From Sthenelais limicola (lineage: Eukaryota > Annelida > Polychaeta > Phyllodocida > Sigalionidae): 64,000 nucleotides of DNA. The stretch is taken from the NCBI GenBank assembly GCA_942159475.1, contig OW804098.1, positions 9,278,406-9,342,405 on the forward strand. The letters run 5' to 3'. The notes below the pieces were generated by a model that had not been told where the DNA came from, did no database searches, and saw nothing but the letters and a program-made list of their open reading frames with translations. The translations under genes were made by a program, and so were the position numbers. The stretch's first letter is position 1; each line of letters begins with the position of its first letter. Below, piece by piece: positions 1-13,434 of the stretch.

Positions 1-360
1 AAGTATCATTTTAAAAGCCCATTTTAAAACCATCAAAATTTATCACTGTACTTTGTAATACACTTACCGTAACAAAACACATATTATGTTAAATGATATA
101 TAGGACATCCAACCTTCACCTTCACCCCCATCTCATCTCATCTTCTTCTCAATATTATCAAAATCTAGTTACAACGTATAAAACTCCAAATGTAGTGATT
201 CAACACCTCAAATTATATAGCTGAAATGTAATAGCTATAGTTCAGGGTTGGGCGGAATACCAGGCCTGGCCCGAGCCCCTTAAAATAGCCCTGGCCTATG
301 CCACTATTTCATTATATCCTGAATGAAGATTTCTAAAAAAAAAAAAAAGTATAATTTGCC
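1..360. other. Clathrin intron, no coding signal
   Basis: Intronic sequence upstream of the first clathrin exon in the window. It holds a CT-rich tract near 118-150 and a poly-A run near 335. I see no open frame with gene-like content. Confidence 0.6.
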
Positions 361-919
<559 letters not shown>

Positions 920-942
920 TGAGTTCTGCCGCCATCACATGT

Positions 943-1176
943 GGGTCAGAGATTCAGAAAATGTACAATTCGCCTTCACCAATCGTCCTAAATTAACCAC
1001 ATTTAAGACAGAAATATGCTTTAAAATGCAGTTTAACATAACAGAACTGATACTTTAAATCAATGCAATGCCAAATATACTCAGATATACCTAGTATTGA
1101 CCATTTTTCAGCCTAATTTATCAGAATTTACTAAATGCGTAAAGCTGCCAATTGTACATTTCTGAAAATCTGACCC
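943..1176. mobile_element. Family-A MITE (GGGTCAG ends)
   Basis: About 234 bp bounded by inverted ends GGGTCAGAGATTCAGAAAAT and ATTTCTGAAAATCTGACCC. The interior has no coding capacity. This family recurs about 20 times in the window. Confidence 0.85.
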
Positions 1177-1770
1177 ACATGTGTGGCTCGATTATATCAC
1201 CTGTGTTTGTACAAGTATTCTTGTAAGTTTTCCATAAAAATGAATGGGGCGCCCCCATGGAGAGCAAGCAAGGTTTACTCACATATAGATATAAATTTTT
1301 TTTATTTTTTTTTATTACAAATACGGTCAAACATTTACAATAGTTAGCGCAAATCAGTTTGTTGGACATCCTATGATTCTCCATATTAAATTATTCTTTC
1401 GCCTGTAGATATGTTCATGTGTCACCTTTTTACTGAATAACTTAGGATATTTTATTTCAATATAGATTATTAAATGCAATTGTTGGGACTACTACTAGAT
1501 GGCTGATGGGAACCTTTTAATGAATATTGATATAATAATCGACGTCCAGTTTTGACAGAATTTAAACGTTATTTTGTTTACGTAGTAGCACTCTCTTGTA
1601 GTTTTATTCTAAATTCATGGTAACAGCCGTAAGAAATGAACTCATGGCAGTCTCATAATGGTATTTCGACCAATTTGTCTTGTCTCATAAAAACTCACAA
1701 TTACTACTGTATTTGTACCCCTTTAAAGGCAAATAAAACACCTTATCTTATCTTATCTTTGCCTTTGCAG
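1177..1770. other. Clathrin intron with (CTTAT)n tail at the acceptor
   Basis: No gene seen. The 3' end (about 1722-1760) reads 'ggcaaataaaacacctta' followed by TCTTA repeats, like the 3' tail of a non-LTR retroposon. It merges directly into the polypyrimidine tract of the next exon. The same tail in reverse orientation occurs near 2568-2640 and 56830-56930. Confidence 0.45.
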
Positions 1771-2147
1771 GAACTTGCAGAACCTATTGATCCTTACAGC
1801 CATCAAGGCTGACAGAACCAGGGTGATGGAATACATCACTCGCCTAGATAACTATGACGCTCCGGACATTGCCAACATCGCCATCAGCAGTGAGCTGTAT
1901 GAGGAAGCGTTCGCCATCTTCAAGAAATTCGAGGTGAACACTTCCGCCATCCAGGTGCTGATCGATCACGTTGGCAATCTGGACCGGGCGTACGAATTCG
2001 CGGAGAAGTGCAATGAACCAGCTGTGTGGAGCCAGCTGGCTCGGGCTCAACTGAGTCATGGACTTGTCAAGGAGGCCATAGATTCCTACATTAAGGCTGA
2101 TGACCCATCACAGTACATGGAGGTGGTGGATGTCGCCAGCAACAATG
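1771..2147 (+). CDS. CLTC: Clathrin heavy chain, window exon 2
   Basis: The largest exon here (377 nt). It completes the split Arg codon and encodes [18 protein letters not shown] through EVVDVASNN. Donor GTAGGC. The product is almost colinear with vertebrate clathrin leg repeats. Confidence 0.97.
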
Positions 2148-3160
2148 GTAGGCACTGGTGGCTTTATTTTTTTTTTTTTTTTATTTTCTTTTTTTATTTA
2201 TAAATATTTTTTTTTCAAATTTTTTATTTTTTTTGCAAATTTTTTAATTTTTTTTCAAAATTTTTAATTTTTTCAATTTTTTTTAATTGGTAGTAATATG
2301 TACAATCCATGGGCTCGCCAGGGGCGGTGTTCCTCCCATGCTGCCCTAGTGTTATTACTTAATGTGTAAACATGCAGTTTGTTAGAAACATGACTTATGG
2401 GTTAGTGGCATTTATAGGCGGGTGTGGGGTAGCGGGAGGCGTGTCATGGCACCAGGAGTTCCTTGTGGCTTCTTGTTGTTGGCACTCGTATAATTCAGAA
2501 ACAAAAGTATAAATACAATGGATACAATGGATGGGAATATGTATTGTTGCTTAAATTTAAAAACTAAGATAAGATAGATAAGATAACTTTTATTTGCCAA
2601 ATTGCTCGATATTACATTGTGAAAAAAGAGACAAATAGGTCTACATGAAAGAAGTGTTTCATTTCTACCTACAGTTACCTTTGATAAAACTATTGAGTAT
2701 CCTTGTTTCTATTCATTGAAAAAAAGAATACAAGGGGAAAGGCCGTGCTTGACGGAAAGTAAACCCTAGATTTCACAATGTTTTATCTTAAAAAATATAA
2801 TGGAACTTTGTCATTTCAAAGCCATTTAATAATCTATCAATGTCTCACCACGACACGCCAACTGTCATGGCTTTCATGTTAATCTAATAAGATAATACCT
2901 GTAGACACACCTGGAAACATGTGAATATTAGATAATTATAATGTCTTTCAACGGTTATTTCTCGGCGGAAATACCTATAATGTTTAGTTCATAATGTTTT
3001 CATATAATAAATTCATATTTAATAATCACTTACGTCATGTTGCGTAACCTTAAATAATCATTTAAAAGCATTTGATCATCGAATTATGAGTATGACGGTA
3101 TGTACTGCGTTGAATGAAAGGTTATTCACTGGATGTTTTCTATTTATTGCGCCGCGGCAG
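2148..3160. other. Clathrin intron with T-rich low-complexity tract
   Basis: Holds a T-rich tract at 2165-2290 and a reversed GATAAG-tail retroposon remnant near 2568-2640. No coding signal. Confidence 0.5.
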
Positions 3161-3318
3161 ACAACTGGGAGGATCTTGTCAAATATCTTCAGATGGCAAG
3201 GAAGAAGGCGCGGGAGACGTTCATCGAGACGGAACTTGTGTACGCCTACGCCAAGACCAACCGACTGGCCGATCTGGAGGAATTTATCTCAGGACCAAAC
3301 CACGCTAATATCACCCAG
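3161..3318 (+). CDS. CLTC: Clathrin heavy chain, window exon 3
   Basis: Encodes (D)[18 protein letters not shown] through [14 protein letters not shown], ending in phase 0 at GTTTGT. A family-A MITE starts 25 bp past the donor. Confidence 0.97.
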
Positions 3319-3343
3319 GTTTGTAGTCTCTAGCTGCATTCAT

Positions 3344-3578
3344 GGGTCAGATTTTCAGAAAATGTACAATTCAACTTATCGAATCTTCTAGAATAACCCA
3401 AATTTCCGACGAAAATAAAGTTCAAAATACAGTTCAACCTAACCAAACAGATTGCTACAATCAATGCAATGCCGGATATACTCGAATTTACCTAGTATTG
3501 ACCAAATTTTTGCTTAATTTAGCAGAATTTACTAAATCTGTACAGCTGCTAATTGTACATTTTCTGAAAATCGGACCC
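3344..3578. mobile_element. Family-A MITE
   Basis: Starts GGGTCAGATTTTCAGAAAAT and ends CTGAAAATCGGACCC, 235 bp. Non-coding; the ORF across it is a MITE artefact. Confidence 0.88.
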
Positions 3579-4091
3579 TCATAGGCCATTCACTCTAACA
3601 TCACTGTTTATTACTCTGTTCGTTGGAACCTTATGCCTTATCTTGTGGCCTTAATGTTTCTTGACTTCCCAATACCTGTGACTACACAGAAGGTTTCGAA
3701 AAATGTCCTTTTTCCTGTCAAGATGTGAATGTTTGATAAGGAAATAAAAATATTAAAATACAATATTACAATAAGCAGAATATCTCCTTACAACTTTGTT
3801 AATAAACGAAAATAAAAACAGCAAAATTGTAGCCAACGCGTCATCATTCAGACTTCAAAAGAATGATTTTTCTTTTATTTTTTGTTTTCTTCTGACTTCA
3901 ACAGAAATAACATAGAGTGATTCAACCAGTTGGTCGTCAATCAACCCAATCATTTTGTCAATAAATGTATTAGTATTCTTGTTTTGAAATCGAGTACCAA
4001 GTTTCCTTTACTCTTCATCAGTCCCCTTGCTAATGAAATGTTTAAATTGTGGGATCCATAGGAAGATCTTGCACGCCAGAATTAGACAACC
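3579..4091. other. Clathrin intron
   Basis: AT-rich intron sequence between two MITEs. Nothing recognisable. Confidence 0.5.
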
Positions 4092-4442
4092 AATAGGGGA
4101 TTTGCATAGCCGCCATTTTGAATTTTGATTCGCATGGAATTATGGGACTAATGGTACAGCATAAAATCTATGGAAAACATGCCATGTTCAGCATGGACTA
4201 TGTATCAATGCTCTAATGTCAATATCCATGTGTTATACATGTTTCCATAACACAAGCCTCCATATATCCCTCATGCATTTGGTTTTTATAGAACATTTAT
4301 AAAAAGCTATGATATTCGTGAAAATATTCTTGCATTTTTTTTACAAAAATGTTCCAAAATATTCGTATGTCAGATTTCATCAAAATCCATCCCATGATGC
4401 ACTGTACCAGCCATGCGCAGTGGCACATGCAAGTCCCCTATT
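4092..4442 (+). mobile_element. Family-C MITE (AATAGGGGA ends)
   Basis: About 351 bp from AATAGGGGATTTGCATAG to CATGCAAGTCCCCTATT. It carries GCCGCCATTTTGAAT near the left end and CATGCGCAGTGG near the right end, as do the other family-C copies. It ends 58 bp upstream of clathrin window exon 4. Confidence 0.88.
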
Positions 4443-4500
4443 GTTTTGTAACAGTCTGACAATAAAGAATGTTTGAATTGAATTGAATTGACTATTGCAG
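4443..4500 (+). repeat. (TTGAA)n retroposon-like tail at a splice acceptor
   Basis: 'caataaagaatg' followed by repeated TTGAA units sits directly before the acceptor 'actattgcag'. This looks like a retroposon 3' tail with a short tandem terminus, supplying the branch-point region of the next exon. Confidence 0.5.
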
Positions 4501-4665
4501 GTAGCGGACCGTTGCTTCGAGAACAAGATGTACGATGCAGCCAAGCTGCTTTACAACAATGTGTCCAACTTCGCTCGCTTGGCGATCACTCTCGTCCATC
4601 TGGGAGAATACCAGGGAGCCGTGGATGGAGCGCGCAAAGCTAACTCCACCAAAACTTGGAAGGAG
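4501..4665 (+). CDS. CLTC: Clathrin heavy chain, window exon 4
   Basis: 55 codons, phase 0 at both ends: [20 protein letters not shown] through [10 protein letters not shown]. Donor GTGAGT. Confidence 0.97.
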
Positions 4666-5959
<1,294 letters not shown>

Positions 5960-6262
5960 TAACAAAAACATGTAAACAACAGGGAAGATTAGTGGTGCAT
6001 CAAGCAAATCATTGTGAGGTTGTATAATGATTTACTACACAATCTGACGTTTCCTTTCTATGGAAGATCACCTAATCTTAACAGCATAAATAATTTTCTT
6101 TTTATTATTAATTTTGTATGGACCTTTGTCTTTCTGTGAGTCGGTTTTAATATATTATGCAAGTAATTCTAAAATCATGGCTCATTGCCACCAAAGTAAA
6201 TACTATGATGCAAAGTATTCTTTTTTTCTTGAAACTCATGCCATTTATCATAATGTCATACT

Positions 6263-6334
6263 TTACTCGAGCAAGACTTCGACATAAGTTTTGAATTCGA
6301 GCAAGACTTCGACATAAGTTTTGAATTCGGTTTG
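6263..6334. repeat. Two-copy 33-bp tandem repeat in intron
   Basis: 'gagcaagacttcgacataag' plus 'ttttgaattc' occurs twice in a row. The adjoining 'cggtttgggctcgtcctt' recurs near 8460-8490 in a later clathrin intron, so a dispersed element is involved. Confidence 0.7.
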
Positions 6335-6395
6335 GGCTCGTCCTTACAATTAAGACTCAAGAGTAGCGTTTAAACTATTTCTTGTGTTTGTGTAA

Positions 6396-6635
<240 letters not shown>

Positions 6636-7103
6636 TAACCTTACTCATGTGTAATTTTAGATGCTTTTATTCTCACATTGAAGGGAAAAGGATAAAAAAA
6701 ACCAAAAAAAAAACAACCCAAAACAACTGTGTATATCACTAGGATCTTCTAAAATGGATCCAACTTTTTCTGCATGTATATAAGTCCATCTAAAATGTAT
6801 AATGATCTTAAATGGTTAGAAATTAAAAACTTTCAGAAGTATTAATTGATATATTGATCAAATGTAAATCTGTAAATCGTATTTTTGATTGTGTATCACA
6901 GGAATATTAGGTTTACCTAAGACTGAACACAAATAAAATTTATTTAAAAAAAGACAAACTTATGTTTGTAAAAGACAACAATATGACTCCGTGAGCAATC
7001 CGTTATTCTTCATTGGTGGTGTGTGCACACACACCTGCACAGTATGTGTTCTCTTTGTTCTATCCCATCTTGATTAATTAAAGTTTCTGTCTGTTTTCTA
7101 CAG

Positions 7104-7235
7104 GTTGCAAACATAGAGTTGTACTACAAAGCTTTGCAGTTCTACTTGGACTACAAACCACTTCTACTCAACGACCTCTTGTTGGTACTAACCCCACGCC
7201 TCGACCACACGCGCGCAGTCAACTTCTTCCTAAAG
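7104..7235 (+). CDS. CLTC: Clathrin heavy chain, window exon 7
   Basis: 44 codons, phase 0: [20 protein letters not shown] through [11 protein letters not shown]. Donor GTATGC. Confidence 0.97.
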
Positions 7236-7875
7236 GTATGCCTTGCAAATCATCCTATTGTCTCTAATTTACCCATTTCTCCAAGTTTTTTTTGTTTTTG
7301 TTTTTTTTATTTCCATTACGGCCAAAACAATTAAATAATAATGATAATGATAATGATAACTGGACTGGCCCTGAAGAAGGACCGAAAGGCCCGAAACGTC
7401 GACCAGTAAGAGTCCAAATAAAAAAGTGCAAAACTCCACCCCATACTTCTCTTACTCAACACAAGTCACAGCATAGTAAAATTGAATTTCAACCGTTTGG
7501 CAGATCCCCTCCCAACAACAATTAAATAATGTTCACATGTAAATACACTACGTCCACCATGGATATCCTAGAGTGTTGCCTGTTACATAGATCTAATTGA
7601 AAAAATGTTTGTTAAAAAATAGCTACTAATTATCGACAATTGGACATAATCTTAATAAAAAAAAACACATTCAGCGTTTTCAGCCAATCTTATCAAGCAC
7701 ATGTATAAAACACAAGAAAATTCCCTCTACTCTATCTCATCAGAACATACAACATTTTCTTTACAAAAGTTCTGACAACATAAGTGTGACTTCGAACCCA
7801 GATTTACATTCGGAATTATTTGACGGCAGGATGATGCTTCTTATATTGCACCTTTTCGCTGTCTTGAATGATGTG

Positions 7876-8093
7876 TACTGTAAACGTATTTATTTTCGCG
7901 CAGATAAATAAATTTTCGCGCACTAAGTGCTTTGACACCTTTTGGCGCGGATTTAAATTCGCGCAGCAAGGACGTCTCACACATCGTTTATGCAAAAATA
8001 TACCTTTCGCGCAGGACTTATTTTCGCGCACACAGGTGGCTGTGCTAAAATAGCGAAAATAAATACTGCGCGAACATTAATACGTTTACAGTA
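7876..8093. mobile_element. 218-bp foldback element rich in TTTCGCGC
   Basis: Left end TACTGTAAACGTATTTATTT and right end AATGTTCGCG-type sequence finishing ACGTTTACAGTA form inverted repeats matching at about 25 of 28 positions. The interior repeats TTTTCGCGC/TTTCGCGC (near 7893, 7913, 8005, 8021) plus related TTGGCGCGG and AATTCGCGC. It ends 42 bp before clathrin window exon 8. It has no coding capacity; the ORFs on it are artefacts. Confidence 0.82.
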
Positions 8094-8135
8094 TTTGATG
8101 TCATTACTACAATAATCTATTTGTGTTTTCTGCAG

Positions 8136-8417
8136 GTCCAGCATATTGCATTAGTCAAGCCCTACCTGCGGTCAGTACAGAACCTCAACAACAAGGCCAT
8201 TAATGAAGCTCTTAACAACCTCCTCATCGAGGAGGAAGACTACCAGGGCCTACGTGCATCCATCGATGCCTTTGATAACTTCGACAACATTACTCTTGCA
8301 CAGAAGCTCGAAAAGCACGAATTGATAGAATTCAGACGAATTGCTGCGTACCTCTACAAAGGAAACAACCGATGGAAGCAGTCTGTCGATCTCTGCAAGA
8401 AGGACAAACTTTTCAAG
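8136..8417 (+). CDS. CLTC: Clathrin heavy chain, window exon 8
   Basis: 94 codons, phase 0: [20 protein letters not shown] through [12 protein letters not shown]. It contains [14 protein letters not shown]. Donor GTGAGT. Confidence 0.97.
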
Positions 8418-8875
8418 GTGAGTTATCAAGGTCATTACTATTTACAGTCGATTCCTCCAACTCGGTTTGGGCTCATCCTTACAATTAAGACATTTCTCAA
8501 CCTGTGTTACTTGTATATCATCAGAGGAATGACATAATGAATTGATAAAATATAAAATAACAAGTAAAGTGAATTAATAAAATATAAATTCACAAGTAAA
8601 GTGGAGGCAACTGGACTGATAACAATCCTTGTTGTGAATTTGTGTTTGCCCTGTTTATTTGGCTCTTAACCATCCTATACCACCAGTGATTGTGAATGAA
8701 TCTTTTTTTTTTTCTAAATTTTTATTAAGGCCAATAACACGTTTAATAAGTTCACATGAAGAAACGTCATGGATCTTTTCAAACGTCGCCTGTATAAAAA
8801 TAGTTACAATTACAAACTATAAGAAAGACTACTTCAGTACAATTTTTAATATTTGCTGCATTGTCTTATTAACAG

Positions 8876-9097
8876 GACGCCATGCAGTACGCGGGTGAGT
8901 CGCGCAATGGTGAACTAGCAGAGGAGCTCATTGGTTGGTTCCTTGAGAACAAGAACTACGAGTGTTTCGCAGCCTGTCTCTTCCAGTGCTACGACCTGCT
9001 GCGGCCGGATGTCATTCTGGAGTTGTCATGGAGACATAACATAATGGACTTCGCCATGCCATACATGATCCAAGTCATGAGGGAATACACCTCCAAG
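8876..9097 (+). CDS. CLTC: Clathrin heavy chain, window exon 9
   Basis: 74 codons, phase 0: [20 protein letters not shown] through [10 protein letters not shown]. This covers the proximal leg and trimerisation region. Donor GTGGGT. Confidence 0.97.
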
Positions 9098-9475
9098 GTG
9101 GGTGCTTGTATTTGTATTTAAAGATTTTGCTTCAGTACACAGATTATGTAGTTTACACTTTTCTCAGCCAAACTGAAGCTACTTATATAATATAACAAAT
9201 AAGGTATCAGAACTCTATATAAATTAGATTATCTCGGGTCATGCCATTTAAATTTAAAAAAGGAACCACCGAAGTCAAGATAGTAAGAATACATATATCT
9301 ATATATCTGCGGTCTATGCCGTTTAAATTATACAAAAAATTCAGACCTTCAAGCAGTACATGAATAGACACAAGATGAAAATCAGAAGAAAACAACACCC
9401 TCAGCCGCACATGTGCTAAATTCGATAGTCATATTTAGTGCTTTAAATCTTTAATAGCAACGAAATTCAACTGAA

Positions 9476-9824
9476 AATAGGGGATTTGCATGTCTCACTG
9501 CGCATGTCTACTGAAGTGCATGCTGGGATAGATTCTGTTGAAATCTGACATACAAATGTTTGGCAACATTTTTATCGAAGATTGCAAGAATGTTTTCACC
9601 AATATTAGAGCTTGTATAAATGATCTATAAAAGCCAAATGCATGATGGGAAAGATGGGCACTTGTGTCATAGAAACATGTAAAACACATGAATATTGACA
9701 TCAGAGCATTGATAAATATTCCATGCTGAACATGGCATGTTTTCCATAGATTTTAGCCTGTACCATTAGTCCCATAATTTCCTGCAAATCAAGATTCAAA
9801 ATGGCGGCTATGCAAGTCCCCTAT
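9476..9824 (-). mobile_element. Family-C MITE, reverse orientation
   Basis: About 349 bp, AATAGGGGATTTGCATGTC to TGCAAGTCCCCTATT, in the opposite orientation to the copy at 4092. AATGGCGGC lies near its right end. Confidence 0.88.
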
Positions 9825-10035
9825 TTCTACTTAATTCAAATGTTTGGGAACAAAAACGTTCAGTCTGAAGTTTCAGTCACTTGGGACTAAAAATCTTTCA
9901 AAATATGTAAGACCATAAAGTGCCTTTCTGTCTCTTTTTCTCTTTCTCTGTCTCTGCCTTTCTGTCTCTTTTTTTCTGTCTCTCGCTCCCTATTTCTCTG
10001 TCTCTATTTCCTGGGTATGATCATAAACTGCCTCC

Positions 10036-10280
10036 CTCTCAGCTCTCCCGCCCTTGATATAACCATATTGAATGTGTTGATAAGGGCGTAAAGCAACCAA
10101 TTTCACTCACTCACTCGCTCCCTCTCAGCTCTCCCGCCCTTGATATAACCATATTAAATGTGTTGATAAGGGCGTAAAGCAACCAATCTCACTCACTCCC
10201 TCTCAGCTCTCCCGCCCTTGATATAACCATATTCAACGTGTTGATAAGGGCGTAAAGCAACCAATCACACTCACTCACTC
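10036..10280. repeat. Three-copy ~80-bp tandem repeat with CACT-rich ends
   Basis: Three tandem copies of 'tctcagctctcccgcccttg', then an AT-rich middle, then 'gataagggcgtaaagcaacc' and a CACT-rich junction. The end resembles the 'aagggcgttaaac...CACTCACTCACT' tails common in mollusc repeats (recalled, not searched). It lies in the last clathrin intron, 36 bp before the final exon. Confidence 0.75.
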
Positions 10281-10316
10281 TTCCAAAATATTAACCGAGA
10301 TGTTTTTGTTTCGCAG

Positions 10317-10523
10317 GTGGATAAACTGGAACAGTCCGAGGCCGTGCGGAGTGAAGAGGAGCAGAAGGCCGAAGAGAAGCCTCTTGTGTTTAATGAGCCC
10401 CAACTGATGCTGACGGCTGGGCCCGCTATGATCCCCCAAGCTCAGCCAGCTTACAGCCCCAACATGTACGCTGGCATGCCCCAACAGCCAGGCTACGCCG
10501 TGCCTCCTGGCTATGGCATGTAA
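10317..10523 (+). CDS. CLTC: Clathrin heavy chain, last exon and stop
   Basis: Begins VDKLEQSEAVRSEEEQ, contains QLMLTAGP, and ends in a Pro/Gly/Tyr/Met-rich tail (QQPGYAVPPGYGM) before TAA at 10521-10523. The tail composition is typical of animal clathrin. Confidence 0.97.
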   Translation: MDKLEQSEAVRSEEEQKAEEKPLVFNEPQLMLTAGPAMIPQAQPAYSPNMYAGMPQQPGYAVPPGYGM

Positions 10524-12798
10524 ACTCTCTTACTACTACATCAAACACATAAACAGTACATACTACAGGGGGTATTTTACCAAGCGAAAAACAAATACAA
10601 CCAATCCAGGCCCAAACTTTTTCTTACTGGAAGAAAAGAAAAAAAATGTGAAAGGAAAAAGAATGAAAAACAAATCATTGCGCTATTTCGATTGTGGAAA
10701 ACAAAAGGACATCTTTTAATTCGGTTCAGTTCAGTCAATCCCCCGCCCATCATCAAGTGCGAGTATCTACCACAAGAGGGTGCTTTAGAGCGCGTCATGT
10801 GCTGGTGGCGGGCCCTGGTGGTGGGCCCAGGTGGCTCCGACCCTCTTTTCAACAATTTATCCTGGCTCCTTCACCTCAAGCCAGCAGTCAGTGAGAGAAA
10901 GATACGACACCAAACTTATCACTAGAAACAAACAAACGCAGCAAAAGTGACAAAACGAAACGAGGGTCGTCTATGAAGTGGATACTGCACTAAGCCATAT
11001 AAGGAGACAGTGTATAGTGAAAGATGTGTGTGTACGGTTGTAAGTAGATGGTGGAAAACAAAATTACCAAGAAATTTACACGTGAATCTTCTTCATGTGA
11101 GCCAATACAACCGAAGACTATGGTAATGATAGTATGTAATATATCTATATATATGTCGGATTATATAAGAAATGTACTACACCAGTGATGTATGTACACG
11201 CTAGTTTCTGGCCTCGATGCCCGTGTTGAACGCGATTGATATAAGGAAGATGTTGGATGATACGGAGGACGTGTGTGCTTGGTGTGGTGTCGAGACATCG
11301 GGTTCATTTATACAGTCCTCCATCGGAACTGAACCGTGGACTTGGACAGCAAATTATCTAGGTGTCTCTTTCCATGTGAATTATCATTATCATTAGGTTT
11401 TAAAGTGTGTAAATTTCAGAATTGGCGAACAAAATGGAAGAAATGAAACTTAAATCCTTTATCATTGTATTATCTTGTACTATTGATAGTTGAGAGTGTG
11501 CGACTCAGTTCAATGATTCCTTATAAGAAGAGTATTGTTAATGAAGTTTCAAGATGTGTAAAAATTAAGTCCACCTAGGGGGGTGCCAGACATTATAGGG
11601 GTTACGAATTATAATTAGGAAAACAAATCATGTTATCGTTGTACTTTGAATCAAACATTTCCATGGACAGATATTTACGTTGCGGTTGTTTTTATTTCAG
11701 TGTATAGAAAAACACAGTTATATGATTGACCAAGACAGATTCCAGCCCGAGCGAGCCTTGGGCCAATATTTCTTTTTGCATTTTTCATTATTGCTAGTTT
11801 AAAGTTAAGGAGAAGAGTGGAAAATGGTAAAATTTTTATCTACGACCGCACAGGGCATGTTTCAAACGCCGACACTGGCTCGAACTGCAAACTCGAATTG
11901 TAAATTGTAAACTGGGACGTGACTATTTCTAGTGTAGATAATTCTCCATTAGGTTCCTTATCACTACCCGCAGAATGAACTTACTACCCCTGGGTCGAGT
12001 GTGGTAGGCGACGACACGCCGCTGCTGAAAGGGCTTCACTGACCTTTCAGCTCATATTGTTGTGTAAATGAGGAAAGTAATTCTAGATTCTAGTGCTTAG
12101 AATTCACCGCATCTGAGCTAGGCGCCCCCATCTATTACTATTATCACATGAGCTAGGCCTTTTCTCATATTCCTGATTGTGCATGTGCTTGTCACCCCCT
12201 CGAGAGAAGGTCCTCCCCTCCCCCTTCCCCTTCCCCCCCTCCCCCAATCATTCCCCTAACTATTACACTCCGTGCTTACTTGTGTTTAATGTATGATATT
12301 CCTTCCTCAGCACAATACTACTACCCTTCTATTCTTGGCCCTTGAATCTTTTCCCCCAAATTCTGTCCCCGCCGCCCTGCCTGTGTTAACCCGACTTGTC
12401 GTCATGTCTAATGTCTATGGGTGCAAGTACACATTCTGACTTTCTCTTTCTCATATATCACTACACACATCCACACAACCCTCCATTTGTTTGTAAGCTA
12501 CTCGTTATGGGGACAGCAAGTTTAAACGAAAACTCACCCAGAAATAATTTTCTGTGTTATTGTCCAGGAGAATAGATTGTGACTTATTAATATTATTATT
12601 ATATTATTATTATTATTGATGCTGCAAGAAGGGGTTTCGTGGCGCGTTTCGTTATGGGATACTACTAGTTGTAATAACGGACGAGGAGAGGGCCTGGACC
12701 TCATGAAACCAAACAAAAAAAATATTGTATAAGGAGTTAGGCGAAGCATGTAAAATATAGATACATTTCATATTCAGGAAAAGGTAAAATATGAATTA
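10524..12798 (+). other. CLTC: Clathrin 3' untranslated region (inferred)
   Basis: About 2.3 kb after the stop with no family-A/B/C transposon. The first credible AATAAA in context is at 12799. ORFs here lack support. The 3' end is inferred, not proved. Confidence 0.6.
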
Positions 12799-12804
12799 AA
12801 TAAA
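12799..12804 (+). promoter_or_regulatory. Candidate poly(A) signal for clathrin
   Basis: AATAAA in 'gaattaaataaagcctcat'. A family-A MITE begins about 75 bp downstream. Confidence 0.6.
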
Positions 12805-12878
12805 GCCTCATTGATTGATATAAGATGTTCTATGAAAAGTGTCATGATTTTTCGGCCTCTGATCCGGTCCTCGATACG

Positions 12879-13111
12879 AGTCAGATTTTCAGAAAATGTA
12901 CAATTGGCAGCTGTACACATTTAGTACATTCTGCTTTATTAGGCTGCAATTTGGTCAATACTAGGTAAATTCTAGTATATTCAGCATTGCATTGATTCTA
13001 GCAATCTGTTTGGTTAGGTTGAACTGTGTTTTGAACTTTATTTTCGTCTCTAATTCGGGTTATTTGAGAGATTTCGCAAGACGAATTGTACATTTTCTGA
13101 AAACTTGACCC
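12879..13111. mobile_element. Family-A MITE, slightly degraded
   Basis: Left end GAGTCAGATTTTCAGAAAAT, right end TTTTCTGAAAACTTGACCC. It sits just past the clathrin 3' end. Confidence 0.8.
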
Positions 13112-13434
13112 ATATGATCCCTGGTAGGTGTATTGCTGTGGTGTTGTGTGTTTTCGTTCCACTAGGTGGAGTGACGTGTGACAGCACCTACCCCTCAACT
13201 TACTACAGAGCCTCCCCCGGTGTGAGAAAATTTAACAGACAATTGTAGGCCCTTACTCCTCCTTCCCTATAAAACATTCGAGGCGGGGGTAGGTGCTGGA
13301 CGTTTGATAATAGTAATGATAATAATACAACCCACAACCCCTCACCCATACCTCTACTAACTCTTATAGTTGGTGCAATTTGGAATGTGAGTGTGAGCAT
13401 ATGTTAACTGTACAGTCAGCTCGAGCCGCTCCCT

